Source of the DNA: Candidatus Bathyarchaeota archaeon
Lineage (GTDB): Archaea > Thermoproteota > Bathyarchaeia > Bathyarchaeales > Bathycorpusculaceae
Length of the DNA: 32,715 bases
Direction of reading: 5' to 3'
Assembly (NCBI GenBank): GCA_030672475.1
Contig: DAOVGI010000058.1
Location: 1 to 32,715, forward strand
A program made the position numbers and the translations under genes. Within the stretch, counting starts at the first letter, position 1; every line of letters starts with the position of its first letter. The notes below the pieces were generated by a model. The model saw only the letters and a program-made list of their open reading frames with translations. It did no database searches and was not told the DNA's origin. Of the stretch, positions 17,223 to 25,125 are shown one piece after another.

Positions 17223-17969
17223 CTATGACACGTACAAGGGAATGTCAAATTCTTGTGTTTTCTTCATCTTTGACATCTCATGTTGAGTTCGTCTCATCAC
17301 ATCCCTAGCCTTCAAGCGGATTTCTTCACCCTTCTCAAGAAGCTTTGAAACGTCCGCTTTTATTTCTGAAATATTTGCTAATTCTTTTAGTAATTCAGCT
17401 GCTGCTTCTGGATCTGGATAGTTGAAGAAACACTGTGCGAGCAGAGCAATGGCTGGTACGTCTGTGTTTGCACAATGCTGCATCATGATAGCTTGAGGAC
17501 CAACCATATACCCTTCTTTTAACACTTGTACACCCTTATCTTGAACCATCTTCAGAATTTCGGAGTTCGACGCAGCTGCAAACACCTTCAATTCTTCAAC
17601 ATTTTGCCTATCTTGAATAGGAATGCCGCTCATGGAGATCATCATCTTAACGTCTGTGTTTCTTCCCCAATCAATCAAAGCATGCATTACGGGGTAGATT
17701 GTATCCGCCGATATAGCAGTTTCTGAAACGGCTAGAAGAGTATCATGGTTTCCGAAAATCCTCACCGGTGAATGGGGCAGTCCCTTGTGTAGAACAATTA
17801 AGGGCGGCAGCAACTTTGAATCCATGTGTGCTACCTCGGTTAAGCTAAGCTCTGATATTAAATGTGAAGCTGCTATAACACCAACTAGTCCGACGTCTGG
17901 GAAGCCGAAAAGCATGACAGCACCGTGTGGAACCCTTTTTGTCTCTATAATTCTAACTTTCTCACTCAA
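17223..17969 (-). CDS. PAC2 family protein (proteasome assembly chaperone-like)
   Basis: 248 aa; 'AVMLFGFPDVGLVGVIAASHLISEL...HSPVRIFGNHDTLLAVSE' typical of archaeal PAC2. Confidence 0.88.
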   Translation of the reverse strand: MSEKVRIIETKRVPHGAVMLFGFPDVGLVGVIAASHLISELSLTEVAHMDSKLLPPLIVLHKGLPHSPVRIFGNHDTLLAVSETAISADTIYPVMHALIDWGRNTDVKMMISMSGIPIQDRQNVEELKVFAAASNSEILKMVQDKGVQVLKEGYMVGPQAIMMQHCANTDVPAIALLAQCFFNYPDPEAAAELLKELANISEIKADVSKLLEKGEEIRLKARDVMRRTQHEMSKMKKTQEFDIPLYVS

Positions 17970-18044
17970 ATTTAATCCTCAAACCCTTTAGCTTTCAAGA
18001 GACGTAAAAAGCTTATGGGAACCCACTTAAAAATCGAATATCTA

Positions 18045-18068
18045 TTTAAAGGCGTAAACGCCTTAAAA
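18045..18068. promoter_or_regulatory. Imperfect dyad overlapping the TATA-like element upstream of SRP54
   Basis: TTTAAAGGCG-TAAA-CGCCTTAAAA (one mismatch in 10-bp arms), containing the TATTTAAAG TATA-like motif. Confidence 0.35.
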
Positions 18069-18081
18069 TCTGGAGCAAACG

Positions 18082-19416
18082 ATGGTTCTAGAACGTTTAG
18101 GTTCTTCACTTCATGAAGCCTTAAAAAAAATTTTCAGAGCTTCTGTTATCGATGAAGCAGCTGTAAAAGAACTTGTGCGAGGCGTACAAAGGGCACTGCT
18201 TCAGGCGGACGTGAACGTTAAACTTGTACTCGACATTTCTAAGCGAATGCAAGAAAGAGCGTTGAAGGAAAAAGTTCCTCCAGGTATTTCAAGACGTGAA
18301 CATGTGATGAAAGTTGTGTATGAAGAGCTGACACGTTTTCTCGGAGAGAAACCAGTACCAATGAAGGTGGAGCCCGGGAAAAAGAAAGTATTAATGCTTG
18401 TTGGTATCCAAGGATCCGGAAAAACAACAGTCGCTGCTAAACTCGCAGGATACCTGCGAAAAAGAGGACTAACCCCTGCTCTAATCTGCTCGGACACATA
18501 CCGCCCAGGCGCCTATGCACAACTCAAACAACTCGCTGATAGGATAAATGTGCCTCTATATGGAGACCCGAAAGGTAAAGACCCTGTTAGAATAGCTTCA
18601 GAAGGTTTGAAACACTTCAGTGACAAAGACTTAGTGGTTGTTGACACTGCCGGTCGCCACAAAGAGGAGCGAGAACTAATTAGAGAGATGAAGGTTTTTG
18701 AGAAAAAAATCAAACCAGACGAAATCATGCTGGTGATTGATGGAACAATTGGTCAACAAGCAATGATTCAAGCAAAAGCATTCAATGAAGCAACACCTAT
18801 TGGTTCAATATTCGTAACAAAACTGGATGGGTCAGCTAGAGGGGGCGGCGCTCTTTCTGCAGTCGCAGCGACAGGTGCACCCATAAAATTCATCGGGGCA
18901 GGCGAAAATATACAAGATATAGAATCTTTTATCCCTTCTCGTTTTGTGGGTAGACTGCTGGGAATGGGTGATCTGGAAACCTTACTTGAGAAGGTGCGTG
19001 ATGCGGATATAAGGGTTCCAGAAAAGAAGGCTAAGGCCATCTTAAGCGGCAAATTCACACTAACAGACATGTATGAACAATTTGAGGCTGTGAAGGGGAT
19101 GGGGCCCTTTAGGAAACTACTGAAAATGCTTCCTGGCATGTCTTACGATGTGCCGGAGGAAATGCTGGAAATGGCTGAGGATCGTCTGGAAAAGTGGGGT
19201 GTGATAATTCAATCTATGACACCGAAAGAAAAGGAGAACCCGAAGGTTCTCAATGCGTCAAGAATAAGACGTGTGGCAAAAGGTTCCGGAACGAGCGAAA
19301 AAGAAGTCAAGGAACTTTTGAAACAGTACTCTATGATGCGAAGGATGCTAAAAACTCTGCGAAGGAAAAGGAAACTACCGTTTTTCAAGAAGGGAATGTC
19401 CTTGGACTTCAAGTAG
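18082..19416 (+). CDS. srp54: Signal recognition particle protein SRP54
   Basis: 444 aa; 'LMLVGIQGSGKTTVAAKLAGYLRKRG', 'VVDTAGRHKEERELI', 'TKLDGSARGGGALSA', M-domain 'LLKMLPGM'. Confidence 0.97.
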   Translation: MVLERLGSSLHEALKKIFRASVIDEAAVKELVRGVQRALLQADVNVKLVLDISKRMQERALKEKVPPGISRREHVMKVVYEELTRFLGEKPVPMKVEPGKKKVLMLVGIQGSGKTTVAAKLAGYLRKRGLTPALICSDTYRPGAYAQLKQLADRINVPLYGDPKGKDPVRIASEGLKHFSDKDLVVVDTAGRHKEERELIREMKVFEKKIKPDEIMLVIDGTIGQQAMIQAKAFNEATPIGSIFVTKLDGSARGGGALSAVAATGAPIKFIGAGENIQDIESFIPSRFVGRLLGMGDLETLLEKVRDADIRVPEKKAKAILSGKFTLTDMYEQFEAVKGMGPFRKLLKMLPGMSYDVPEEMLEMAEDRLEKWGVIIQSMTPKEKENPKVLNASRIRRVAKGSGTSEKEVKELLKQYSMMRRMLKTLRRKRKLPFFKKGMSLDFK

Positions 19417-19447
19417 CACCGCATGAGAATACAAAGGAAGCAACATT

Positions 19448-20782
19448 ATGGGCATTCTGGAAAAAGCCTTAAAGATGCTTGAAAAATACCCTTTGTGTGA
19501 TCATTGCTTAGGAAGACAATTCGCGTTACTCGGATATGGTATGGAAAACCATGAAAGAGGAAAAGCGATAAAAAATGTATTATTCCTAGAAGCCCATGCA
19601 CGCGCTCTTTCCAAGGACAAGAAGGGCATAAGAACTCTCAGGATTCTTGCAACAAATGGTTCGCTTACTACAGCGAAAGAAACGCTGGATAAAATGAGAG
19701 AAAGTGTTCCGAGAAAACGTGAACCAAAAACCTGTTTCCTGTGTGACGACAAATTTAAAACTGTTGGAGAACTAGCGGAAAAAGCCCTTGATAAGCTTAA
19801 GGAATATGAATATAGCAGCTTTTTGGTGGGCACGCACCTTCCCATTGTGATCGAGGAACGTGAAGACGAGTTCAAGGCTGAATTTGAAGTACGTTACAGC
19901 GAGAATATTCGAAACGAGTTTGGACGAATAATTGGAAAAAAAATCGCGGAATGCAATGGAAAACCCGTCGAATATAGAAACCCAGAGGCAGTTGTGCTCA
20001 TTAATCCGCTAACAGAAGAGATAATGCTTCAAATAAACCCGTTTTACGTAGCTGGAAACTATAGAAAACTGGTCAGAGGCATACCGCAATCAAAATGGTT
20101 CTGTTCCAACTGTAGGGGAAAAGGCTGTGAAAAATGCAGCTGGACTGGCAAAATGTATTCAGAATCGGTTGAAGAAATGGTTGGAAAACCTTTTCTGGAC
20201 GCAACAGGCGGGTTTACGTCATCATTTCATGCTTCAGGAAGAGAAGACATTGACGCTCGCATGCTGGGTAGAGGTAGGCCTTTCGTAATAGAAATTAAAA
20301 CCCCGAAAAAACGATTTTTGGATCTTAAGAAGATGGAGGAGGCTGTAAATGCTTATGCCGAGGGCAAAGTTGAGGTTTCAAATCTGCGGTTTGCAGATAA
20401 AAATGTTGTCAGAAAATTGAAAAAAGCTGAGTCTTCACAAAAAGAATACCGTGTCATCATAAAGTTCGAAGCTGGGATGTTAGCGAAGGATCTGCGTTAT
20501 CTGGAAGAGAGGCTGACAAGAGTTTTCATTAAACAGAGGACTCCGACGCGTGTGTTGCACAGACGAGCAGACTTGACGCGAGAAAAGTACATATACGAGG
20601 TTAAGCTAAAGAAGTTGTCGGCTAAAAAGGCTGAAATGAGAATACGTTGTCAAGGAGGACTGTATGTTAAAGAGTTGGTGACTGGTGATGATGGAAGAAC
20701 CAAACCCAGCGTTTCAGAAATTCTCAAAACCGAAGCGGAGCCTATAGAGCTTGACGTTTTGAACGTTTTTATAAAAGATTGA
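19448..20782 (+). CDS. pus10: tRNA pseudouridine(54/55) synthase Pus10
   Basis: 444 aa; 'YPLCDHCLGRQFALLGYGMENHERGKAIKN', 'CSNCRGKGCEKCSWTGK', 'FHASGREDIDARMLGRGRPFVIEIKTPKKR'. Confidence 0.94.
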   Translation: MGILEKALKMLEKYPLCDHCLGRQFALLGYGMENHERGKAIKNVLFLEAHARALSKDKKGIRTLRILATNGSLTTAKETLDKMRESVPRKREPKTCFLCDDKFKTVGELAEKALDKLKEYEYSSFLVGTHLPIVIEEREDEFKAEFEVRYSENIRNEFGRIIGKKIAECNGKPVEYRNPEAVVLINPLTEEIMLQINPFYVAGNYRKLVRGIPQSKWFCSNCRGKGCEKCSWTGKMYSESVEEMVGKPFLDATGGFTSSFHASGREDIDARMLGRGRPFVIEIKTPKKRFLDLKKMEEAVNAYAEGKVEVSNLRFADKNVVRKLKKAESSQKEYRVIIKFEAGMLAKDLRYLEERLTRVFIKQRTPTRVLHRRADLTREKYIYEVKLKKLSAKKAEMRIRCQGGLYVKELVTGDDGRTKPSVSEILKTEAEPIELDVLNVFIKD

Positions 20783-20795
20783 AAGGTTAGGAGAT

Positions 20796-21089
20796 ATGAG
20801 AAAATCTAAAGGTTTTCGTGCAGGAACGCGGCATCTTCTGAGGAAGAGACCAAGAGAAAAGGGTAAGATGGGGTTAAGCAAATTGCTTCATCAATACGAG
20901 CCTGGAAATCGAGTGGTTATTAAGATAGAATCAAGCATTCAGAAGGGTATGCCTCATAGGCGCTATTACGGTAAGGTAGGTACAGTTGTTGAAAAACGGG
21001 GGAGAAGCTATGTTATCAGTGTTTCACAAGGGAAAGTTGACAAAGAGATTATTGTTAGACCTGAGCATTTAGTGCCTTATAGAGTTTGA
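20796..21089 (+). CDS. rpl21e: 50S ribosomal protein L21e
   Basis: 97 aa; 'SKGFRAGTRHLLRKRPREKGKMGLSKLLHQYEPGNRVVIKIESSIQKGMPHRRYYGKVGTV'. Confidence 0.96.
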   Translation: MRKSKGFRAGTRHLLRKRPREKGKMGLSKLLHQYEPGNRVVIKIESSIQKGMPHRRYYGKVGTVVEKRGRSYVISVSQGKVDKEIIVRPEHLVPYRV

Positions 21090-21094
21090 AAGAA

Positions 21095-21433
21095 ATGCCT
21101 AAGAAATCGATTACAGAAAAGAACCTGACGATTCCGCAAGTTAAGAAGTTGCTGGAATCTTTAGGAGAAGAAAATTTAGACCAGTTTCAACGGCGCACAC
21201 TTGATTATGCATCTAAATTCTCTAAGGTTGACGCTGATGCTGCTGAAAAGCTGATAGAAAAGCTTGTAGAGGAATTTGGTTTAGAGGAGGTAGAAGCTGT
21301 TCAAGTCGTCAACTGCATGCCTAAGAGTGTTGAAGAGTTGAGAGTTTTCCTTGCTGGTGGACGGAAGATTATTGAAACCTCAAAACTGAAAGTCATAGTT
21401 GATCTTCTAGACGAACATCGAAAATTGAAATAG
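21095..21433 (+). CDS. rpoF: DNA-directed RNA polymerase subunit Rpo4 (RpoF/Rpb4)
   Basis: Track ORF opens at 21086 (TTG); ATG at 21095. 'LTIPQVKKLLESLGEENLDQFQRRTLDYASKFSKVDADAAEKLIEKLVEEFGL' and position after L21e. Confidence 0.88.
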   Translation: MPKKSITEKNLTIPQVKKLLESLGEENLDQFQRRTLDYASKFSKVDADAAEKLIEKLVEEFGLEEVEAVQVVNCMPKSVEELRVFLAGGRKIIETSKLKVIVDLLDEHRKLK

Positions 21434-21485
21434 CCACTAAGTCATCATTTTTAAGCAATAAGCAGCTAAAATAAAGGTGAATACG

Positions 21486-22052
21486 ATGGAGAAGCGATAC
21501 GAAGAGCACGCTTTCGTTCTAGATTTCCTGCCGCACGGCCGACCCAGAATACGTAGCACTGGGAGAGCCGGTTATAGAGCGGGAGCTCTGGTTCAACTTA
21601 TAGGTGGAGCCTTCTTCACACTTCTGGAAGCTCTAGTTAGAGAAGGTGTTCTTCTTAAGCCTCATGACCGTGTTTATGTTGGAAAGGCTGCTCGTAAGGA
21701 AATAACGTATATCATCGGGCGGATAGGTTACGATGAGCTAACTGCTGCGGCTAAGATGGAACTTCCCGCAGTTATTGGCAAAATAGTGCTTAACCGTGAA
21801 AAATGGTTTGTCAATTTTTTCAACACGGCACATGCTATCACACCACGGATGCATGCTCTAGAGTTGATTCCTGGAATAGGTAAGAAATACATGTGGCAAG
21901 TTATCGACGAGCGTGAAAGGAAACCATTTGAAAATTTTGAAGATTTACAGAAACGTGCGGATATCCCTAATCCCGTTAAGTTGATTACGAAGAGGGTCTC
22001 GGAGGAGCTGGCTGGTGGGAGCAAATATAGGGTGTTTACAAGGGTTCGCTAG
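21486..22052 (+). CDS. DUF655 family nucleic-acid-binding (HhH) protein
   Basis: 'EEHAFVLDFLPHGRP...VQLIGGAFFTLLEALVREGVLLKPHDRVYVGK...HALELIPGIGKKYMWQVIDER'; position between rpoF and ksgA. Confidence 0.92.
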   Translation: MEKRYEEHAFVLDFLPHGRPRIRSTGRAGYRAGALVQLIGGAFFTLLEALVREGVLLKPHDRVYVGKAARKEITYIIGRIGYDELTAAAKMELPAVIGKIVLNREKWFVNFFNTAHAITPRMHALELIPGIGKKYMWQVIDERERKPFENFEDLQKRADIPNPVKLITKRVSEELAGGSKYRVFTRVR

Positions 22053-22079
22053 ATTCAACTCAACTGGTCAATTAAAATT

Positions 22080-22898
22080 ATGAGTCTCCTAAGAAAGACG
22101 AAGTCTAAGCTTCAACAGTATCAGATTATTCCGCGAAAGCGTTTGGGACAGAACTTTATGGTTGAATCTACGATTTTTCAACGCATGGCTGAATACGCGT
22201 CACTGAGCCGGAACGACGTGGCGTTAGATATCGGTGCTGGTATGGGCTTCTTAACACGTTTTCTCGCTGCCAAGTGCATGTGTGTTTTGGCTGTTGAATC
22301 AGATGCAAGGCTCGTGAAGGTTTTGCGCGAAGAGCTGAAGGATTTACCCAACGTTAAGATATTCAAAGATGACGTGCTTGAAGCGCGAATATCACAATTT
22401 AACAAAGTTGTTTCAATTCCACCTTACTATATTTCTTCATCCGTGATTCTTTGGCTTTTCAACAAGAGTTTTGAGTGTGCAGTTCTAATCTTTCAAAAGG
22501 AGTTTGCGAATCGCCTCATAGCTTCAGTTGGAGTTGAAGATTATGGTTGGCTAACTGTTGTAACATATTACTATGTTGAGGTTGAGCTTTTAGATGATGT
22601 TCCCAAATGGATGTTCTATCCACAACCGGAAGTAGATTCAGTTGTTGTACGCTTGAAACCCAGAGCTCCCCCTTTTAAGTTGAAAGATGCAGCATCGTTT
22701 AGACAATTCGTTCAAACACTCTTCAGAAAGCGCAATAGAAAGGTGAAGAATGCTGTTCTGCCATTTATAAAAAGTAGACATCTCGCTTCTGACAGAAATG
22801 CAGTGAAGTTGGCTGACTCCATACCATTTCGTGAGAAACGCGTTAGAGAATTGGCACCGGAAGATTTCGGAGCCTTGATAAATGTGTTCACCAATTAA
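22080..22898 (+). CDS. ksgA: KsgA/Dim1-type rRNA adenine dimethyltransferase
   Basis: 272 aa; 'RKRLGQNFMVESTIFQRMAEYA', 'ALDIGAGMGFLTRFLA', motif IV region 'VVSIPPYYISS'. Confidence 0.92.
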   Translation: MSLLRKTKSKLQQYQIIPRKRLGQNFMVESTIFQRMAEYASLSRNDVALDIGAGMGFLTRFLAAKCMCVLAVESDARLVKVLREELKDLPNVKIFKDDVLEARISQFNKVVSIPPYYISSSVILWLFNKSFECAVLIFQKEFANRLIASVGVEDYGWLTVVTYYYVEVELLDDVPKWMFYPQPEVDSVVVRLKPRAPPFKLKDAASFRQFVQTLFRKRNRKVKNAVLPFIKSRHLASDRNAVKLADSIPFREKRVRELAPEDFGALINVFTN

Positions 22899-23496
22899 AC
22901 AAGTGTTTTTCGAGGATTACATCTTCCGTATCTACGAAGGTGTTTACGAGCCAGCGGAAGACTCTTTTCTTTTCGCTGAGAATTTATCTGTGAAAAAAGG
23001 CGAAGTTGTTCTTGATATAGGCACCGGATGTGGTATGTTAGGCATCATTGCAGCAAGCAAAGGCGCAAGAGCAGTTGCTGTTGACATAAATCCCTATGCA
23101 GTTCGATGCGCAAAAGAAAATGCAAGACTTAATGGAGTTTTGAACAGAATATTTCTAGTTGAAGGCGACTTGTTAGCGCCTATTAAGATAGAAGAAGAGT
23201 TCGATATGATTCTTTTTAACGCGCCTTACTTACCTTCTGAACCTTCCGAAGCTAGATCATGGCTTGGGCGTGCTTGGGCTGGCGGAGTAACTGGCCGGCA
23301 AGTCATTGACCGTTTCTTAGAAGAGGCACCGAAAAATCTGAAAGAGAATGGGTGTATCCTTTTGATGCAGTCTACACTATCAGATGTTCATGAAACGTTG
23401 CGAAGATTTGAGGAAGACGGCTTGAAAACTAGTATTGTTGCCAAGCGTCAGTTACCATTTTTTGAGGAAATAATGCTTGTTGAAGCAGAACGCTAA
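22882..23496 (+). CDS. HemK2/PrmC-like release-factor (Gln-N5) methyltransferase
   Basis: 204 aa; 'EGVYEPAEDSFLFAENL', 'VLDIGTGCGMLGIIAASKGARAVAVDINPYAVRCAKENA', catalytic 'LFNAPYLPSEP'. Start overlaps the ksgA end by 17 bp. Confidence 0.9.
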   Translation: MCSPIKQVFFEDYIFRIYEGVYEPAEDSFLFAENLSVKKGEVVLDIGTGCGMLGIIAASKGARAVAVDINPYAVRCAKENARLNGVLNRIFLVEGDLLAPIKIEEEFDMILFNAPYLPSEPSEARSWLGRAWAGGVTGRQVIDRFLEEAPKNLKENGCILLMQSTLSDVHETLRRFEEDGLKTSIVAKRQLPFFEEIMLVEAER

Positions 23497-23547
23497 ATCA
23501 TTTTGTGAAATCAGACAACTCAATATTCTTAATCTTGTGAGGACGGT

Positions 23548-23870
23548 TTTATCAGGGAAGATTATTGGATGCCGCTGGACATTTCGTTCAACTTGTACTG
23601 TTTGACGACGACGCAGAAGAATGATTGCCCAGATAGAAAACAGGTCGCTGAAATATTCGCCAAGCAATACGGGAAGAAATACGGTTAAAGGACATTTACC
23701 TTAACAGTTGCGTGAGCAGTAGTCTGCGCCTTTCAGATGTTCGCGCGCGCGAAGACATTTTTCACTCAGCCACAGCAAGAAACATTGAAGAGCCCAAGGA
23801 GCTTGTAGAGTCAGACTTCAGTTATGTATGTGATATTGAAGGTGTCAAACTATTCAGAAAGCGGATGTAG
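23548..23870 (+). pseudogene. Probable frame-broken small gene remnant(s)
   Basis: Open frame '...EDGFIREDYWMPLDISFNLYCLTTTQKNDCPDRKQVAEIFAKQYGKKYG*' followed in another frame (from 23652) by 'NIRQAIREEIRLKDIYLNSCVSSSLRLSDVRAREDIFHSATARNIEEPKELVESDFSYVCDIEGVKLFRKRM*' (stop 23868-23870), which has no ATG. Confidence 0.4.
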
Positions 23871-23888
23871 CACTCACGCAAAACTTAT

Positions 23889-23926
23889 GTTATATAGTCA
23901 AAATTAATGTTAAAAAACTATATAAC
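23889..23926. promoter_or_regulatory. Inverted TATA-like pair upstream of the dCTP deaminase-like gene
   Basis: GTTATATAG (23889-23897) and CTATATAAC (23918-23926), perfect 9-bp arms with a 20-nt spacer. Confidence 0.45.
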
Positions 23927-23969
23927 GCTAAATTCTAGTATTGCTAGAAGGTACTGGAGGTTTCGGTTG

Positions 23970-24497
23970 ATGGCTGTTTTAGGGAAAGACAAACTGAAGG
24001 AACTCATTGACAGATACAAGTGCATATACCCTTATGACTATAATTTGCTTGATGGAGATGGCTACGTCTTGACAGTTAAGGAGGAGACAACCCTTCACTA
24101 TTTGGAACATAAAAACCTCATATCGTACGAAATAGTTTTCATATTGCCTGACAATGTGGCACATTTAACGGCTAAGAGCAGGTATGGAAGGATGGGTCTT
24201 TCTTTCTTAAACGCGGCAAAAGTTCACAGCGGATTTGTTGGAAGACTTGCTCTGGAACTTGTGAATTTAAGCAATGACCGTGTTCCAATTGCAATTAAGA
24301 GGGGAGAGCCTTTTATGCACATAGAATTTGTGACAAGGGAAGGTGAATTATCACCTTACACTGGGGAGTATCAATTTCAGTACTTAAGTGATGAGGAGTT
24401 GCAAATGTATATTCCAATTCTGAAAGAGGTGTTCCCTAATTATGACGAGCTCGCCAAGATATGGTTCAGAAACAGGCGGTTGTCACTACAAGAATAA
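23970..24497 (+). CDS. dCTP deaminase / dUTPase superfamily protein
   Basis: Likely ATG at 23970 (track ORF opens at 23907). 'VAHLTAKSRYGRMGLSFLNAAKVHSGFVGRLALELVNLSNDRVPIAIKRGEPFMHIEF' matches the trimeric dUTPase/Dcd core. Confidence 0.82.
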   Translation: MAVLGKDKLKELIDRYKCIYPYDYNLLDGDGYVLTVKEETTLHYLEHKNLISYEIVFILPDNVAHLTAKSRYGRMGLSFLNAAKVHSGFVGRLALELVNLSNDRVPIAIKRGEPFMHIEFVTREGELSPYTGEYQFQYLSDEELQMYIPILKEVFPNYDELAKIWFRNRRLSLQE

Positions 24498-24613
24498 GCT
24501 GAATGCGTATCTTGATTATTAAAACTGATTTAGAATTCACAACTTTAATCAAAAGGGAGTATCAACACACTGTTTAAATATCGCGGTTATGGTATGCTGA
24601 AGAGGGAGTACCC

Positions 24614-25120
24614 ATGCGTGCACGCAATTATCGAGATGTTAAAGGCCAGGCTTTTACGAGGAAAAAATTTGTTAAGGGTTTTCCACCTCCAAAAATAAAT
24701 AAATTCACTATGGGGGACACTAAGTCGGAGTTTGAATTCAAAGCAAAGCTTATAGCTCTAAAAAAGGTGCAAATTCGCCACAACGCTTTAGAAGCAGCAC
24801 GTATTGCTACAAACCGTTATTTAGGTCTTAAACTTGTAAAGACCTATTGTTTCCGTGTTCTTCCTTATCCGCACATTATTCTCAGAGAGAACAAAATGAT
24901 TTTTGGTGCGCACGCAGATCGTATTTCGGATGGTATGAGGAAATCCTTTGGAAAACCAATTGGAACTGCGGCACGTGTAAAGCCGAATCAAACGCTCATG
25001 ACGGTTGACGTGAATGCTGACGGTGTTCCAGTCGCCAAAGAGGCTCTGAAACGTGGAAGTGCCAAGCTTCCAACTCCATGCAGGATAACTATTGAAGAGG
25101 CGCAAAAGCAAGAGGCATAA
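24614..25120 (+). CDS. rpl10e: 50S ribosomal protein L10e (L16)
   Basis: 168 aa; 'MRARNYRDVKGQAFTRKKFVKGFPPPKINKFTMGD...NALEAARIATNRYLGLKL...YPHIILRENKM...GADRISDGMRKSFGKPIGTAARV'-like sequence. Confidence 0.96.
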   Translation: MRARNYRDVKGQAFTRKKFVKGFPPPKINKFTMGDTKSEFEFKAKLIALKKVQIRHNALEAARIATNRYLGLKLVKTYCFRVLPYPHIILRENKMIFGAHADRISDGMRKSFGKPIGTAARVKPNQTLMTVDVNADGVPVAKEALKRGSAKLPTPCRITIEEAQKQEA

Positions 25121-25125
25121 GCATC

